A stretch of 64,000 nucleotides of DNA from Chlorogloeopsis fritschii (GTDB lineage Bacteria; Cyanobacteriota; Cyanobacteriia; Cyanobacteriales; Nostocaceae). The translations under genes and the position numbers were made by a program. The notes beneath the pieces are model-generated. The model was given only the letters and a program-made list of their open reading frames with translations. It was not told where the DNA came from and did not search any database. Location of the stretch: the NCBI RefSeq assembly GCF_043099315.1, contig NZ_CP170746.1. One strand, written 5' to 3'. How positions within the stretch are numbered: the first letter of the stretch is position 1; the number at the start of each line of letters is the position of its first letter. Below, one piece after another: positions 25,813 to 34,138 of this stretch.

Positions 25813-27183
25813 CTATGACAAATAGCTTTCCACCAACTGACGATATTCGCTCTTGGGTTTGACGCCTTTAAGTTCTTTCACTAGTTCCTTATTTTTAAAG
25901 AACTGAACTGTTGGTGTTCCTGTAATGCCTGCATTTTCGGCAATATCTCGGTCTTTGTCGATATCAACTTCCACAAAGTGGATTTTGCCGTCAAATTCAT
26001 CTACTACCTTATTTAATATTGGCTTGAGAGTGTGGCAAGGGCCGCATCCAGGAGAGACGTATTTGACAATGAGTAGGCGATCGCTTTCGTGGAAAAGCTT
26101 CCTGAGAGCATAACCCCCTTCATAACGCGTCCTATTAATATCAAATTCAGTGTCAGGGGGAGTTCTGTGGTCAGTTGGCTGAGGCTGCAAATCATTATCT
26201 GGAGTTTGCGACACCTGATGGAACTCTTGAATCAAACCACTCGATGACAACCAGCGTTCTGCCAACATCGCTGCCATACAGCCACTACCCGCAGCAGTAA
26301 TCGCTTGACGATACTCATGATCCTGCACGTCACCAGCAGCAAAAACACCCTCTACACTAGTTTCTGGGGAACCAGGCTTGGTAACAATGTAACCCACTTC
26401 ATCTAATTCGATTTGTCCCTTGAATAAAGAGGTATTGGGAGTGTGACCGATCGCGTAGAATAATCCCCTAACGTGCAGTTCGCTTTCTTCACCAGTTTTA
26501 TTGTTGCGGATTTTCACCCCTTCCATGTGACCATTACCAAATATATCCACAGGTTCAGTATTCCAATGCACGTGGATTTTAGGGTTACTTAAAACACGGT
26601 CTTGCATAGCTTTAGAAGCCCGCATTTTTTCTGAGCGCACCAGCAAATTCACCTTAGAACCGTACTTGGTAAGGTAAATTGCTTCTTCTGCCGCCGAGTC
26701 GCCACCACCCACGACAGCCAACTCTGCTCCGTGAAAAATTGGTGTAGCACCGTCGCAAATTGCACAAGCAGAAATACCCCGGCTCCAAAACTGCCCCTCA
26801 CAAGGTAGTCCCAATCGTTTTGCAGTTGCACCTGTGGCAATAATTAAACTATGGGTTTTAAATTCCCGTTCTTCAGAGCGGACAGTAAACGGACGCTGGC
26901 TTAAGTCAACTTCAACAACATCCTCTGTATATAGTTCAGCACCCCAACGTTCCGCCTGAGCCTTCATCTGATCCATCAATTCGGGGCCTGTAATTCCCTG
27001 CGGAAAGCCAGGGAAATTCTCTACTTCAGTCGTTGTCATGAGCTGTCCACCAGGCAAACCCCCGGCTTGGAACCCTTCAAATACCACTGGTTTGAGGTTA
27101 GCGCGTCCCGCGTAGATGGCTGCTGTGTAACCTGCTGGCCCGGAACCGATAATTACCACATTTTCTACTCTTGGGTTGGTCAT
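25813..27183 (-). CDS. trxB: NADPH-dependent thioredoxin reductase fused to thioredoxin (NTRC)
   Basis: 456 residues. Residues 1-320 are a thioredoxin reductase: FAD motif VIIGSGPAGYTAAIYAGRANL, the redox pair ACAICDG (about residue 138), the NADPH motif VVGGGDSAAEEA and AAGDVQDHEYRQAITAAGSG. A linker of about 40 residues leads to a thioredoxin domain (about 360-456) with the active site PGCGPCHT and the cis-Pro region GITGTPTVQFF. The fusion NTRC occurs in oxygenic phototrophs and reduces 2-Cys peroxiredoxins and metabolic enzymes with NADPH, so it protects cells in the dark and under oxidative stress. All four catalytic Cys are present. The ATG at 27183 is a natural start. Confidence 0.96.
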   Translation of the reverse strand: MTNPRVENVVIIGSGPAGYTAAIYAGRANLKPVVFEGFQAGGLPGGQLMTTTEVENFPGFPQGITGPELMDQMKAQAERWGAELYTEDVVEVDLSQRPFTVRSEEREFKTHSLIIATGATAKRLGLPCEGQFWSRGISACAICDGATPIFHGAELAVVGGGDSAAEEAIYLTKYGSKVNLLVRSEKMRASKAMQDRVLSNPKIHVHWNTEPVDIFGNGHMEGVKIRNNKTGEESELHVRGLFYAIGHTPNTSLFKGQIELDEVGYIVTKPGSPETSVEGVFAAGDVQDHEYRQAITAAGSGCMAAMLAERWLSSSGLIQEFHQVSQTPDNDLQPQPTDHRTPPDTEFDINRTRYEGGYALRKLFHESDRLLIVKYVSPGCGPCHTLKPILNKVVDEFDGKIHFVEVDIDKDRDIAENAGITGTPTVQFFKNKELVKELKGVKPKSEYRQLVESYLS

Positions 27184-27342
27184 AACAGTTACGCAAACTC
27201 ATAACGACTACGCTTAATATAGCATAACAAACTGCGATGGGAAACGGTATAGTGAAGACACCTCGACCTAAATGCAGGGTATTGGCTTACTCATGAGGGC
27301 GATCGTGAAAAATATGCACTTTAAGCGCATATTAATTTACTA

Positions 27343-27453
27343 GGCGTTGCTGAATCGAGGTATGAAATTTAAAAATCAGGCATTTAAAACTCTTACTCTC
27401 TGCGACTCTGCGGCTCCGCGTGAGGCAAATTCATACTTTGGATCAGCAACACC
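27343..27453. mobile_element. 111-bp MITE, second copy
   Basis: The ends are GGCGTTGCTGAATC and GGATCAGCAACACC, inverted with one mismatch in 11 bases. The flanks are ATTTACTA (27335-27342) and GTTTACTA (27454-27461), a 7 of 8 target duplication. The first 25 bases match the copy at 13640 with one or two changes, while the inside differs (CTCTGCGACTCTGCGGC). It was inserted beside the 3' end of the broken DUF2887 gene, and the duplicated bases run into that gene's last codons. Confidence 0.8.
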
Positions 27454-27458
27454 GTTTA

Positions 27459-28245
27459 CTAAGACTGCTGTTGCAGATATTTCCTAATAATTTCAACATC
27501 TACTTCTAGCAATTCTGCTATTTCTTGGATGCTCATATTTTTCTCAGTCAGTTTTGGAACTAATTCTAATTTTGTTTCTAGTTTGGTCTTTGTTAGTATG
27601 CTCTCATACAACCGAGTATTTTTAAATTCATCTAAATTAAGCATAGCTTCAATTTCCTCTAAAGCAAGATTGGGGAACTTGTAAAATATAATAGCTTGGA
27701 TGAATGCTAAAACTTTCTTTTGAATATTTTCATCGGATAAGTTTTCTCTTACCTGATTAATTAGCTATTGAGCTAAGGAAGTAGCTTTTGTAGGTGTTTC
27801 TATAAATAGTTTAGCAATTCCTATGCCCAAGGTATCCTCAGCCCTAGTAGAAAGTTCATTTAGATAAATGCAACGTAGATGTTGTGTCCATTAAAACTCT
27901 ATAACGAGGGTGAGGCAGGGTTTCATGAATGCGTTGATCGTAAATAACAACTACATACCAATCTGAATTGGCTGGTTTATATTGACGGAAATAAACCAAA
28001 ATTTCTCCAAATAATTGTTCGTAAAATTCTTCATCTTTGTAGGTTTGCAATTCTACAAAATATAAGGGTTCATTTTCAAAACCCTCAATAGTAGAAAACA
28101 CTCCGTCTAAACGAAATGATTGTTGTTTTACTTCAGATGCAGTAAATGTGTAGATATTGGGATTATTATCAGGTTTTTCAATAAGCTCAAAAAATATTTG
28201 TGGTAGTTCCTTTATAAGTTCATAAAAAATTACATCTGTTTTCAT
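27459..28245 (-). pseudogene. Broken DUF2887/Rpn-type nuclease-transposase protein gene
   Basis: The ATG at 28245 opens MKTDVIFYELIKELPQIFFELIEKP, the usual start of DUF2887 proteins (PD-(D/E)XK-like, Rpn family), followed by FRLDGVFST and YFVELQTYKDEEFYEQLFGEILVYFRQY with the nuclease core residues. The frame is lost after RVLMDT (about 27885) and the protein continues in another frame (LNELSTRAEDTLGIGIAKLF). An in-frame TAG at 27765-27767 interrupts the second part, which then runs to 27459. One frameshift plus one nonsense codon make it a pseudogene. A second, shorter remnant of the family is at 42188-42334. Confidence 0.8.
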
Positions 28246-28355
28246 TAATTTTATTAATGGCAAACTATACAGTCGTTCTTGTCCACACACAATACATTGT
28301 AGCTTTCGTAGGTTGAGGTGCGTATGATAGATACAGCAGCGTTATTTGGTGTAAT

Positions 28356-28922
28356 ATGTCCCTCACCATTGCAGATTTAGAGCAACTACAAAGCGAGCAT
28401 CCAGAATGGCGGATGGAGCTGGTAGAAGGGAACATTATAGTTATGGGGCCATCAGATTACGAATCAGAGGAAATAGGTGCTCGTTTAATTACCTTCTTGA
28501 ATAACTGGGTAATGTCGCGCAAATTAGGGCGAGTAACTGGTTCTAGCGCAGGCTTCATTCTGCCAAGTATGGAAGAGGGCGACTCAGAAAAAAGAAACCT
28601 GCGTGCCCCTGATGTTTCTTTTGTGCGGGCTGACAGACTAAAAAAGAGCAAGCGCGACTTTGTAGAGTTAGTTCCAGATTTGATGGTAGAAGTCAAATCA
28701 AAATCAGACAGAATTAAACCGCTTGAAGAAAAAATTCAGTTATTCTTACAACTTGGCTCTACAGTCGGGATACTAATTGATCCTGACCAGTTGACAGTAA
28801 CAGTTTACCGACTCAACCAAGCTCCAGTAGTATTGCAGAATGGAGACACACTCACGTTACCAGATGTGCTACCAGGTTGGGAATTGGCAATATCAGAACT
28901 ATGGCCGCCTGAATTTGAATAA
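28356..28922 (+). CDS. Uma2 family endonuclease (DUF820)
   Basis: 188 residues. The family motifs are all there: LTIADLEQLQSEHPEWRMELVEGNIIVM at the N-terminus, then NLRAPDVSFV, LVPDLMVEVKSKSDR and a C-terminal L.GDTLTLPDVLPGWELAISELW. The fold is of the restriction-endonuclease type with the acidic residues in PDVSFV and the E.K in VEVKSK. Cyanobacteria carry many copies of unknown biological role, thought to be defence- or mobile-element-related nucleases. The gene stands alone between the DUF2887 remnant and pilA. The ATG at 28356 is the first in frame. Confidence 0.93.
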   Translation: MSLTIADLEQLQSEHPEWRMELVEGNIIVMGPSDYESEEIGARLITFLNNWVMSRKLGRVTGSSAGFILPSMEEGDSEKRNLRAPDVSFVRADRLKKSKRDFVELVPDLMVEVKSKSDRIKPLEEKIQLFLQLGSTVGILIDPDQLTVTVYRLNQAPVVLQNGDTLTLPDVLPGWELAISELWPPEFE

Positions 28923-28966
28923 CTAGATATCACCAGAAATTAATTATGCGTTACTCAAATATCAAT

Positions 28967-29060
28967 CTTGTGGTATGGACAACTTGTCCGCACCGGACGG
29001 GCTAAAAGCCCATCCCACAAGAAAGCTATCATGCAACATTTTAGACTTGCCACGCCACTA
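28967..29060. repeat. Dispersed repeats upstream of pilA
   Basis: CTTGTGG at 28967-28973 and CCACAAG at 29015-29021 bound a 55-bp unit with an internal GGGCTAAAAGCCC hairpin and a GTCCGCACCGGAC stem. Next comes ATTTTAGACTTGCCACGCCACTA (about 29038-29060), a variant of TTTTAGTCTTGACACGCCACTA seen at 56829-56850. The remaining 240 bp up to pilA contain no gene and probably carry the pilA promoter and leader. Confidence 0.6.
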
Positions 29061-29298
29061 TCCTCACGGGAAGCAACCGCACATCTATAGAGTGACAGCG
29101 ACCGTTTACTGAACCATATTGACTTATCTTTCAAATTCAGTCTGGAAATGCTTATTAGACAGGTTTTCGCATCGAAAAGAACCACTAACTTACAACCAAA
29201 TAAAATTTTTTTTGGTGGGAGTGATATGAAATTGATCGGTGGTGGGTAAGTTATTTTTAGAACGCGATAAGCAGTCACCACCATAAGGAGTTACAGAT

Positions 29299-29856
29299 AT
29301 GAAAACCGAACTGAAAGCCAAGTTTTTACAACACATTCTTAATAAAAAGAAAGAAGACGAAGGTTTCACCCTCATTGAATTACTGGTAGTAATTATTATT
29401 ATCGGCATTCTGTCAGCTATTGCACTACCTTCTTTCCTTAACCAAGCTAATAAAGCAAAACAATCTGAAGCGAAAACCTATGTTGGTTCTATGAACCGCG
29501 CACAACAAGCTTACTACTTGGAAAATAACGCATTTGCAGCTCAAGCTGACTTCGGTAAATTAGGTCTTGGTATTGCAACACAAACCACAAATTACATATA
29601 TACGATTGCCGATGGCGGTACTACTAACCCCAGCCTAGTAACTAACCAAGCAGCAACAGTAGTTGGTAATGCGCCTCTCAAAACTTACGTCGGTGGTGTG
29701 AGTGTAGCAACGCAAGCTGCTACTAGTGAAGCTACGACCATAGCTATTTTGTGCGAAGCTAACCAAGCCAGAGTTAATGGTGGTGCAGTCGTAGCACCAG
29801 TTACTGCTACTGCAAACGGGCCTGCTTGCCCCACTGGCTTCACTGCTTTGAGATAA
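29299..29856 (+). CDS. pilA: Type IV major pilin-like protein
   Basis: 185 residues. After a 22-residue charged leader the prepilin peptidase site is DEGFTLIELLVVIIIIG, with Gly at -1, Phe at +1 and Glu at +5. The hydrophobic helix that follows forms the pilus core. The globular head is Ala/Thr/Val-rich, and two Cys near the end (ILCEANQ and GPACPTG) can form the usual disulfide loop. In cyanobacteria such pilins build thick pili for motility of hormogonia, DNA uptake and adhesion. A strong terminator hairpin follows the gene at 29959. The next gene on the same strand is a GT41-type glycosyltransferase, so this pilin may be its substrate (inference). Confidence 0.93.
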   Translation: MKTELKAKFLQHILNKKKEDEGFTLIELLVVIIIIGILSAIALPSFLNQANKAKQSEAKTYVGSMNRAQQAYYLENNAFAAQADFGKLGLGIATQTTNYIYTIADGGTTNPSLVTNQAATVVGNAPLKTYVGGVSVATQAATSEATTIAILCEANQARVNGGAVVAPVTATANGPACPTGFTALR

Positions 29857-29958
29857 GTAGAGAAATGGCTTACTACCTGAGAATACAGTTTGTCTAAACG
29901 AATTCATGACAAAGTTAATTTTTCGTGTAGTGTGTATTGAACTAAATTAAATATTTTT

Positions 29959-29990
29959 CAAAGTGGGTAGATGCTTCTATCCACTTTGTT
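29959..29990 (+). terminator. Intrinsic terminator of pilA
   Basis: CAAAGTGG, G, TAGA, loop TGCT, TCTA, T, CCACTTTG followed by TTTCC. The stem is nearly perfect (12 pairs with one G.T) and lies 103 bp after the pilA stop. Confidence 0.8.
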
Positions 29991-30035
29991 TCCATTATGT
30001 GAGTCATTCACAAATCTTGTCCCTATATTTATTTT

Positions 30036-32264
30036 ATGAAAATTTCAATGATTACTGATACATATAATTGGCAACATCTGGCTGATCAATACTTTCTACA
30101 AGAAAACTATCTCCAAGCAGCACAGTTATACGAACAAGCAATAGCAATAGAACCAAATACTATTTCTTATTATTGGCATTTAGGATTATTATTGCTATTA
30201 CAAGGACAAGAAGCAGAAGCTCAAATGACTTGGATGCTGCCAATAACAGAGGCAGATGAAGAGCATTTACAAATTTGGACAAATGAACTATTTAAATTTT
30301 TACAAACAGAAGCTGAAAGGCGGGAAAATCTGACGGAATACTCTGTAGCCTGGTTAATTCGCCAGCATATGAGGGAAATTATTCCTAGTGATATTAATAA
30401 TTTACTCCAAATTCTTCTACTTTATCTCAAACTAGAAAAATTTGAAGTAATGAATGAATTGCATGACTGGGGATTAATTGAAATTTTAAATGAAAAAGAA
30501 AGTGTAAATATTGATGCTAACTTGTTGAGACAATTTTTAGAGGAACTTTTAAATACTATTCCTTTACATCCAATAGTTTTGAGTTTAGTAGAAGCTTGTT
30601 TACCTTATTTCTCTGATACTTATCAATGCTTCGATATACTACTTACGGCTACTCTGAAAATTGGTCATACTCTACAGCAACCTATACTAGCATCATCTCT
30701 TCTCAAGTTACATTTGCGTTTAGAGCCAGAAAATGTCGAAATTTTGCGACATTTAGCTATTTTTTATCAAGATGCTCGCAATTATTCTCAAGGAATAGAA
30801 ACAGCTAAGTTATGTTATTCGCTATCAGAAGGTTTAGCGGATAAAATTTTTGCACTTCATTTACTATTAAGGGGTTTAATGTCAGCAGGAGGATATTGGA
30901 AAGAGATATGTGAAACTTGCCAGGAGCTAGAAACTGTATTTCAACAGTTTATACAAGCACAACCAATTGCTTTAGAAGAGGGAAGAATCCTGCGGTTACT
31001 GACACCATCTTTTGCTATACCTCACATTAAAGATACTCCCACTAATTTTCGATTAATTCATAATAAAATAGCTGAGATTTTTAATAATGATATTAAAGAT
31101 TTAGCTCAATCAGAAGGAAAAAATTATTGTTGTAATATTACTAATAAACAAGTTTTAAGGACTCCCAATAAAAAATTAAAAATTGGCTATATATCATACG
31201 CTCTCAGGAATCATTCTGTTGGTTGGTTAGCTCGTTGGATATTTCAGCATCATAATCGAGATAATTTTGATATTCATACCTATTTTGTAAACTATAAGTT
31301 AATCAATGATTTTCTTCAAGATTGGTATGTACAACAGGCAGGAACAACTCACAAACTAGGCATGAATGGCTTAGAAATTGCTGAACAGATATATCAGGAT
31401 GAAATTGATATTTTAATTGACCTTGATAGCATCACTCTAGATATTACTAGCGAAGTTATGGCACTCAAGCCAGCACCCATTCAAGTTACTTGGCTTGGTT
31501 GGGATGCATCGGGTATACCTGCAATTGATTACTACATTGCAGATCCTTATGTATTGCCAGATGATGCACAAGACTACTACACAGAGAAAATCTGGAGATT
31601 ACCGCAAACTTACATCGCAGTAGATGGTTTTGAGGTGGGTGTACCAACTCTCCGTCGAGAGGACTTGAACATTCCTGGAGATGCTGTTGTGTATCTAAGC
31701 GCTCAAAGAGGATATAAGCGCCATCCAGAAACAACTAGATGGCAAATGCAAATTATTAAACAAGTACCTAACAGCTACTTTTTAATTAAGGGACTTGCTG
31801 AAGAAGAAGCAATTAAACGCTTCTTTTATCAAATAGCCGAAGAAGAAGGTGTGGATTGTTCTCGGTTGCGTTTTTTACCGCAAGTTCCTCTAGAGTCAGT
31901 TCATCGTGCTAATTTAGGCATTGCTGATATTGTATTGGATACATTTCCTTATAACGGAGCTACAACAACTCTAGAAACATTGTGGATGGGTATCCCTTTA
32001 GTAACGCGAGTTGGTGAGCAATTTGCAGCGCGTAACAGCTACACAATGATGGTAAATGCAGGTATTACAGAAGGTATCGCTTGGACGGATGAAGAGTATA
32101 TAGAGTGGGGTGTGCGCTTAGGTAAGGATGCAGCTTTAAGAGAGCAAATTACTTGGAAACTGCGACAGTCAAGGCAAACAGCACCACTGTGGAATGGGAA
32201 GCAGTTCACTCGTGAGATGGAGAAGGCTTACGAGCAAATGTGGAAAAGGTATCTTGATGGATGA
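30036..32264 (+). CDS. TPR-containing O-GlcNAc transferase-like protein (GT41)
   Basis: 742 residues. The N-terminal half is helical with TPR-like repeats (for example LADQYFLQENYLQAAQLYEQAIAIEPNT). From about residue 380 the two GT-B halves of family GT41 follow: KLKIGYISYALRNHSVGWLARWIFQHHNR, APIQVTWLGWDASGIPAIDYYIADPYVLP, VYLSAQRGYKRHP, SRLRFLPQVPLESVHRANLGIADIVLDTFPYNGATTTLETLWMGIPLVTRVGEQFAARNSY. These are the SPINDLY/OGT motifs. Such enzymes attach GlcNAc or fucose to Ser/Thr of proteins, or other hexoses in bacteria. It lies 180 bp behind pilA with a terminator between, so it is probably transcribed separately. The same domain type ends the giant gene at 33291-39445. Confidence 0.9.
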   Translation: MKISMITDTYNWQHLADQYFLQENYLQAAQLYEQAIAIEPNTISYYWHLGLLLLLQGQEAEAQMTWMLPITEADEEHLQIWTNELFKFLQTEAERRENLTEYSVAWLIRQHMREIIPSDINNLLQILLLYLKLEKFEVMNELHDWGLIEILNEKESVNIDANLLRQFLEELLNTIPLHPIVLSLVEACLPYFSDTYQCFDILLTATLKIGHTLQQPILASSLLKLHLRLEPENVEILRHLAIFYQDARNYSQGIETAKLCYSLSEGLADKIFALHLLLRGLMSAGGYWKEICETCQELETVFQQFIQAQPIALEEGRILRLLTPSFAIPHIKDTPTNFRLIHNKIAEIFNNDIKDLAQSEGKNYCCNITNKQVLRTPNKKLKIGYISYALRNHSVGWLARWIFQHHNRDNFDIHTYFVNYKLINDFLQDWYVQQAGTTHKLGMNGLEIAEQIYQDEIDILIDLDSITLDITSEVMALKPAPIQVTWLGWDASGIPAIDYYIADPYVLPDDAQDYYTEKIWRLPQTYIAVDGFEVGVPTLRREDLNIPGDAVVYLSAQRGYKRHPETTRWQMQIIKQVPNSYFLIKGLAEEEAIKRFFYQIAEEEGVDCSRLRFLPQVPLESVHRANLGIADIVLDTFPYNGATTTLETLWMGIPLVTRVGEQFAARNSYTMMVNAGITEGIAWTDEEYIEWGVRLGKDAALREQITWKLRQSRQTAPLWNGKQFTREMEKAYEQMWKRYLDG

Positions 32265-32296
32265 ACTACCTCAACCTACAATGCTGAAGTAGATTG

Positions 32297-32785
32297 TTAC
32301 TCACCAGCTTGATGTTTAAGTATATTTACTATATTATCTGATAACCATAAACCAGCATCGCGTAAAGCCTGAATTGCTGGAGATATACTAGAAATCAGTC
32401 CGCGTCTTTTTGCTAATATTAGTAAACCTCCTGTACCTATAGTAATAATACTTAATGATTGAGCGCAACGTCGTGCCGCTCTATCATCGACAATAGCGGC
32501 ACAATCTAAGTTTTTCAAAGCTAAACTTAATACTTGTGATTCTCCTGTTCCTAAATCCCAAGCTGCTACTTCAGGTGCTATTCTATCAATTTCTACTCGT
32601 TGTATCCAAGAAACGGTTGGTAATTGTCTTGACGCAGTATCATCTTCTCCTCCTTTGGTGACTTCTTGAAACACACCTTCCGGTACTACAATTTCTGTAA
32701 ATAATTGTGGTAGCAATTGTGCTTGTTGACTTTTAAATAGAACGATCAGAGGAGAAGAATTAATGATAATGCGATTAATCGACAT
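32297..32785 (-). CDS. PIN-like toxin (DUF3368)
   Basis: 162 residues from the ATG at 32785. The N-terminus has IIINSSPLIVLFKSQQ, the middle LGTGESQVLSLAL and AAIVDDRAARRCA, and the C-terminus LAKRRGLISSISPAIQALRDAG. These are the features of DUF3368, a PIN-domain-like RNase family, with acidic residues in GTGE and IVDDRAAR. It overlaps the upstream UPF0175 gene by 11 bp, the usual toxin-antitoxin layout. When free it should cleave RNA and stop translation. The catalytic first Asp of typical PIN domains (D.S.L) appears here as NSSPL, as in many DUF3368 proteins. Confidence 0.88.
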   Translation of the reverse strand: MSINRIIINSSPLIVLFKSQQAQLLPQLFTEIVVPEGVFQEVTKGGEDDTASRQLPTVSWIQRVEIDRIAPEVAAWDLGTGESQVLSLALKNLDCAAIVDDRAARRCAQSLSIITIGTGGLLILAKRRGLISSISPAIQALRDAGLWLSDNIVNILKHQAGE

Positions 32786-33029
32786 TCGCCAGTTCCTCAG
32801 CCAATTCTTCTGTAGTATATTGCATAAAATCAACTCGATAACGAGATAAAGCATTGATAAATTCTACACGAGTTAACCCAGCAATCTCTGCAGCTTTATT
32901 TTGCGATATATTACCTATTTCATACCATTTAACTGCGGCGGCAATCCTCATTTCTTGAACAAATTCTTGAGGGTTTTTGCGAAGTGAAGAAAATACTGTT
33001 TCCGGTAATTGAATAGATATGGTTTTCAT
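32775..33029 (-). CDS. UPF0175 family antitoxin
   Basis: 84 residues from the ATG at 33029; a longer in-frame form would run through repeat DNA and is not credible. The sequence MKTISIQLPETVFSSL...EMRIAAAVKWYEIGNISQNKAAEIAGLTRVEFINALSRYRV is the UPF0175 pattern: a short beta strand and then a helix-turn-helix. It binds its own promoter and the DUF3368 toxin. The start lies close to two copies of TGTGGTGTAC (33051-33097). The overlap with the toxin gene suggests translational coupling. Confidence 0.9.
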   Translation of the reverse strand: MKTISIQLPETVFSSLRKNPQEFVQEMRIAAAVKWYEIGNISQNKAAEIAGLTRVEFINALSRYRVDFMQYTTEELAEELANVD

Positions 33030-33050
33030 AAATTGCGAATGATATAAATT

Positions 33051-33097
33051 TGTGGTGTACTTCACCTCATTGTACGCTATAGTATATTGTGGTGTAC
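33051..33097 (-). promoter_or_regulatory. Candidate operator/promoter of the toxin-antitoxin pair
   Basis: TGTGGTGTAC occurs at 33051-33060 and again at 33088-33097, 37 bp apart on centre. Between them the minus strand reads ACAATATACTATAGCGTACAAT, with -10-like hexamers. Two direct repeats flanking the promoter fit autoregulation by the antitoxin; the link is inference. Confidence 0.45.
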
Positions 33098-33129
33098 AAA
33101 TCGGTAAAGATAAGACTTTAAGACAAACT

Positions 33130-33272
33130 AACCCTGGCGACTGGAAGTCGCGGCTATACAGACAAAACCCACCTACGCGGGTTGTTTTGCGGGCTTTTTT
33201 CTTTTGCATGAACAAAAAAATACCAGAGATTTAAATCTCTGGCTGATAGCTCAAGTCCACTTCGGTGGAATC
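33130..33272. repeat. Two paired-hairpin elements, family B
   Basis: Unit 1: CGACTGGAAGTCG hairpin (about 33138-33150), linker GGCTATACAGAC, hairpin AACCCACCTACGCGGGTT. Unit 2: palindrome CCAGAGATTTAAATCTCTGG at 33223-33242, linker CTGATAGCTC, then AAGTCCAC and GTGGAATC (33253-33272). Unit 2 is a reversed relative of 25520-25569. They fill the gap between the antitoxin promoter and the end of the giant glycosyltransferase gene. Confidence 0.7.
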
Positions 33273-33290
33273 AATATTAGACTTTTATAA

Positions 33291-34127
33291 CTACATAGGT
33301 GCAACTACCAAGCTAGAAGTGATTAAGTTATCCAATCCCCAAACAGAAAGTTGTTGTATGAGTATTGGTGTCAATGCTTGTTTATTCTCATGTTTCAAAA
33401 CAAGTCTAGCTGTCAGGCGAGGTAGTAAAGCTTTCCACTGATTATCTGCCAGTTTACCTACCAAAGAAATTTCTAATCCTTCAGTTATATCTAAATCTTC
33501 ATTCATTAAAATATTCATCGCTACACTAGACAAAAACATTTCGGCTTCTTCAGTAGTAATTTTACTAGTATCAATGAGTAAAGTGGTGTGTTCGGTATCT
33601 AGATGGTTTGCGATTGCTGCAATTACTTGCTGCAATTCTTCACCTAAAGTCTCTTCAGGCTGCGACCAATCTGGGAAAATAATTAGGTTAGTATCTCTTA
33701 AACGCAGGTTTTGGCATAGAGTTTCAGTAACATAATTGTTGAATAACTCTTGAAAGATAGCGCCCATCTTAGCTGAATAAGAGCGACTATCCAGAAAACT
33801 GGGGTTATGCTGCATTTTCTCCTGAATTTGTTCCCTCTTTTGCTGGCGTAATTCAGGATTAGTACCAAGTGCGATCGCTAACTGTATATAAGACTCTTCA
33901 CTATCTGCAACTAACTCAGGAATATCTAGTGATTGCACCATTGCTGCTCCCATTGCAGAGCGAAAACTATTTCCTGTTCTAGCTATTACTGGCAGATTAA
34001 CCTGTAGCGGCTCTACCAGTGAAGTTGTTCCTGCGAAAGGATAAGAATCAAGATAGACATCAGCAATTTTGAAGTATTCCTTAACATCTTCTCTATCTGG
34101 TACTGGTTGAGGATCTAAAACCAGCAA
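33291..34127 (-). CDS. Giant glycosyltransferase, C-terminal part after a frameshift
   Basis: 278 residues that continue the 34139-39445 gene in another frame. The first part ends the GT41/SPINDLY domain: VLDPQPVPDREDVKEYFKIADVYLDSYPFAGTTSLVEPLQVNLPVIARTGNSFRSAMGAAM. From about residue 145 comes a second copy of a ~130-residue domain (LRDTNLIIFPDWSQPEE to LSVWGLDNLI) also found near residue 357 of the N-terminal part. The in-frame ATG/GTG-type start at 34127 has no good ribosome site and cuts a domain in half, so it is not a separate gene. Restoring one A at about 34208 joins the two frames. Confidence 0.8.
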   Translation of the reverse strand: MLVLDPQPVPDREDVKEYFKIADVYLDSYPFAGTTSLVEPLQVNLPVIARTGNSFRSAMGAAMVQSLDIPELVADSEESYIQLAIALGTNPELRQQKREQIQEKMQHNPSFLDSRSYSAKMGAIFQELFNNYVTETLCQNLRLRDTNLIIFPDWSQPEETLGEELQQVIAAIANHLDTEHTTLLIDTSKITTEEAEMFLSSVAMNILMNEDLDITEGLEISLVGKLADNQWKALLPRLTARLVLKHENKQALTPILIQQLSVWGLDNLITSSLVVAPM

Positions 34128-34138
34128 GCGATCGGCTT

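Noticed and set aside
28967..29298. Riboswitch upstream of pilA
   Set aside because: The hairpins belong to dispersed repeats with copies elsewhere (for example 56829-56850) and no known aptamer core is visible.
33030..33215. Longer N-terminus for the UPF0175 antitoxin
   Set aside because: It would be encoded by hairpin repeats and by the promoter region of the gene itself.
33130..33272. Possible CRISPR-like array of palindromes
   Set aside because: The units differ in sequence, spacing is uneven and there are no cas genes; they are better explained as dispersed paired hairpins.
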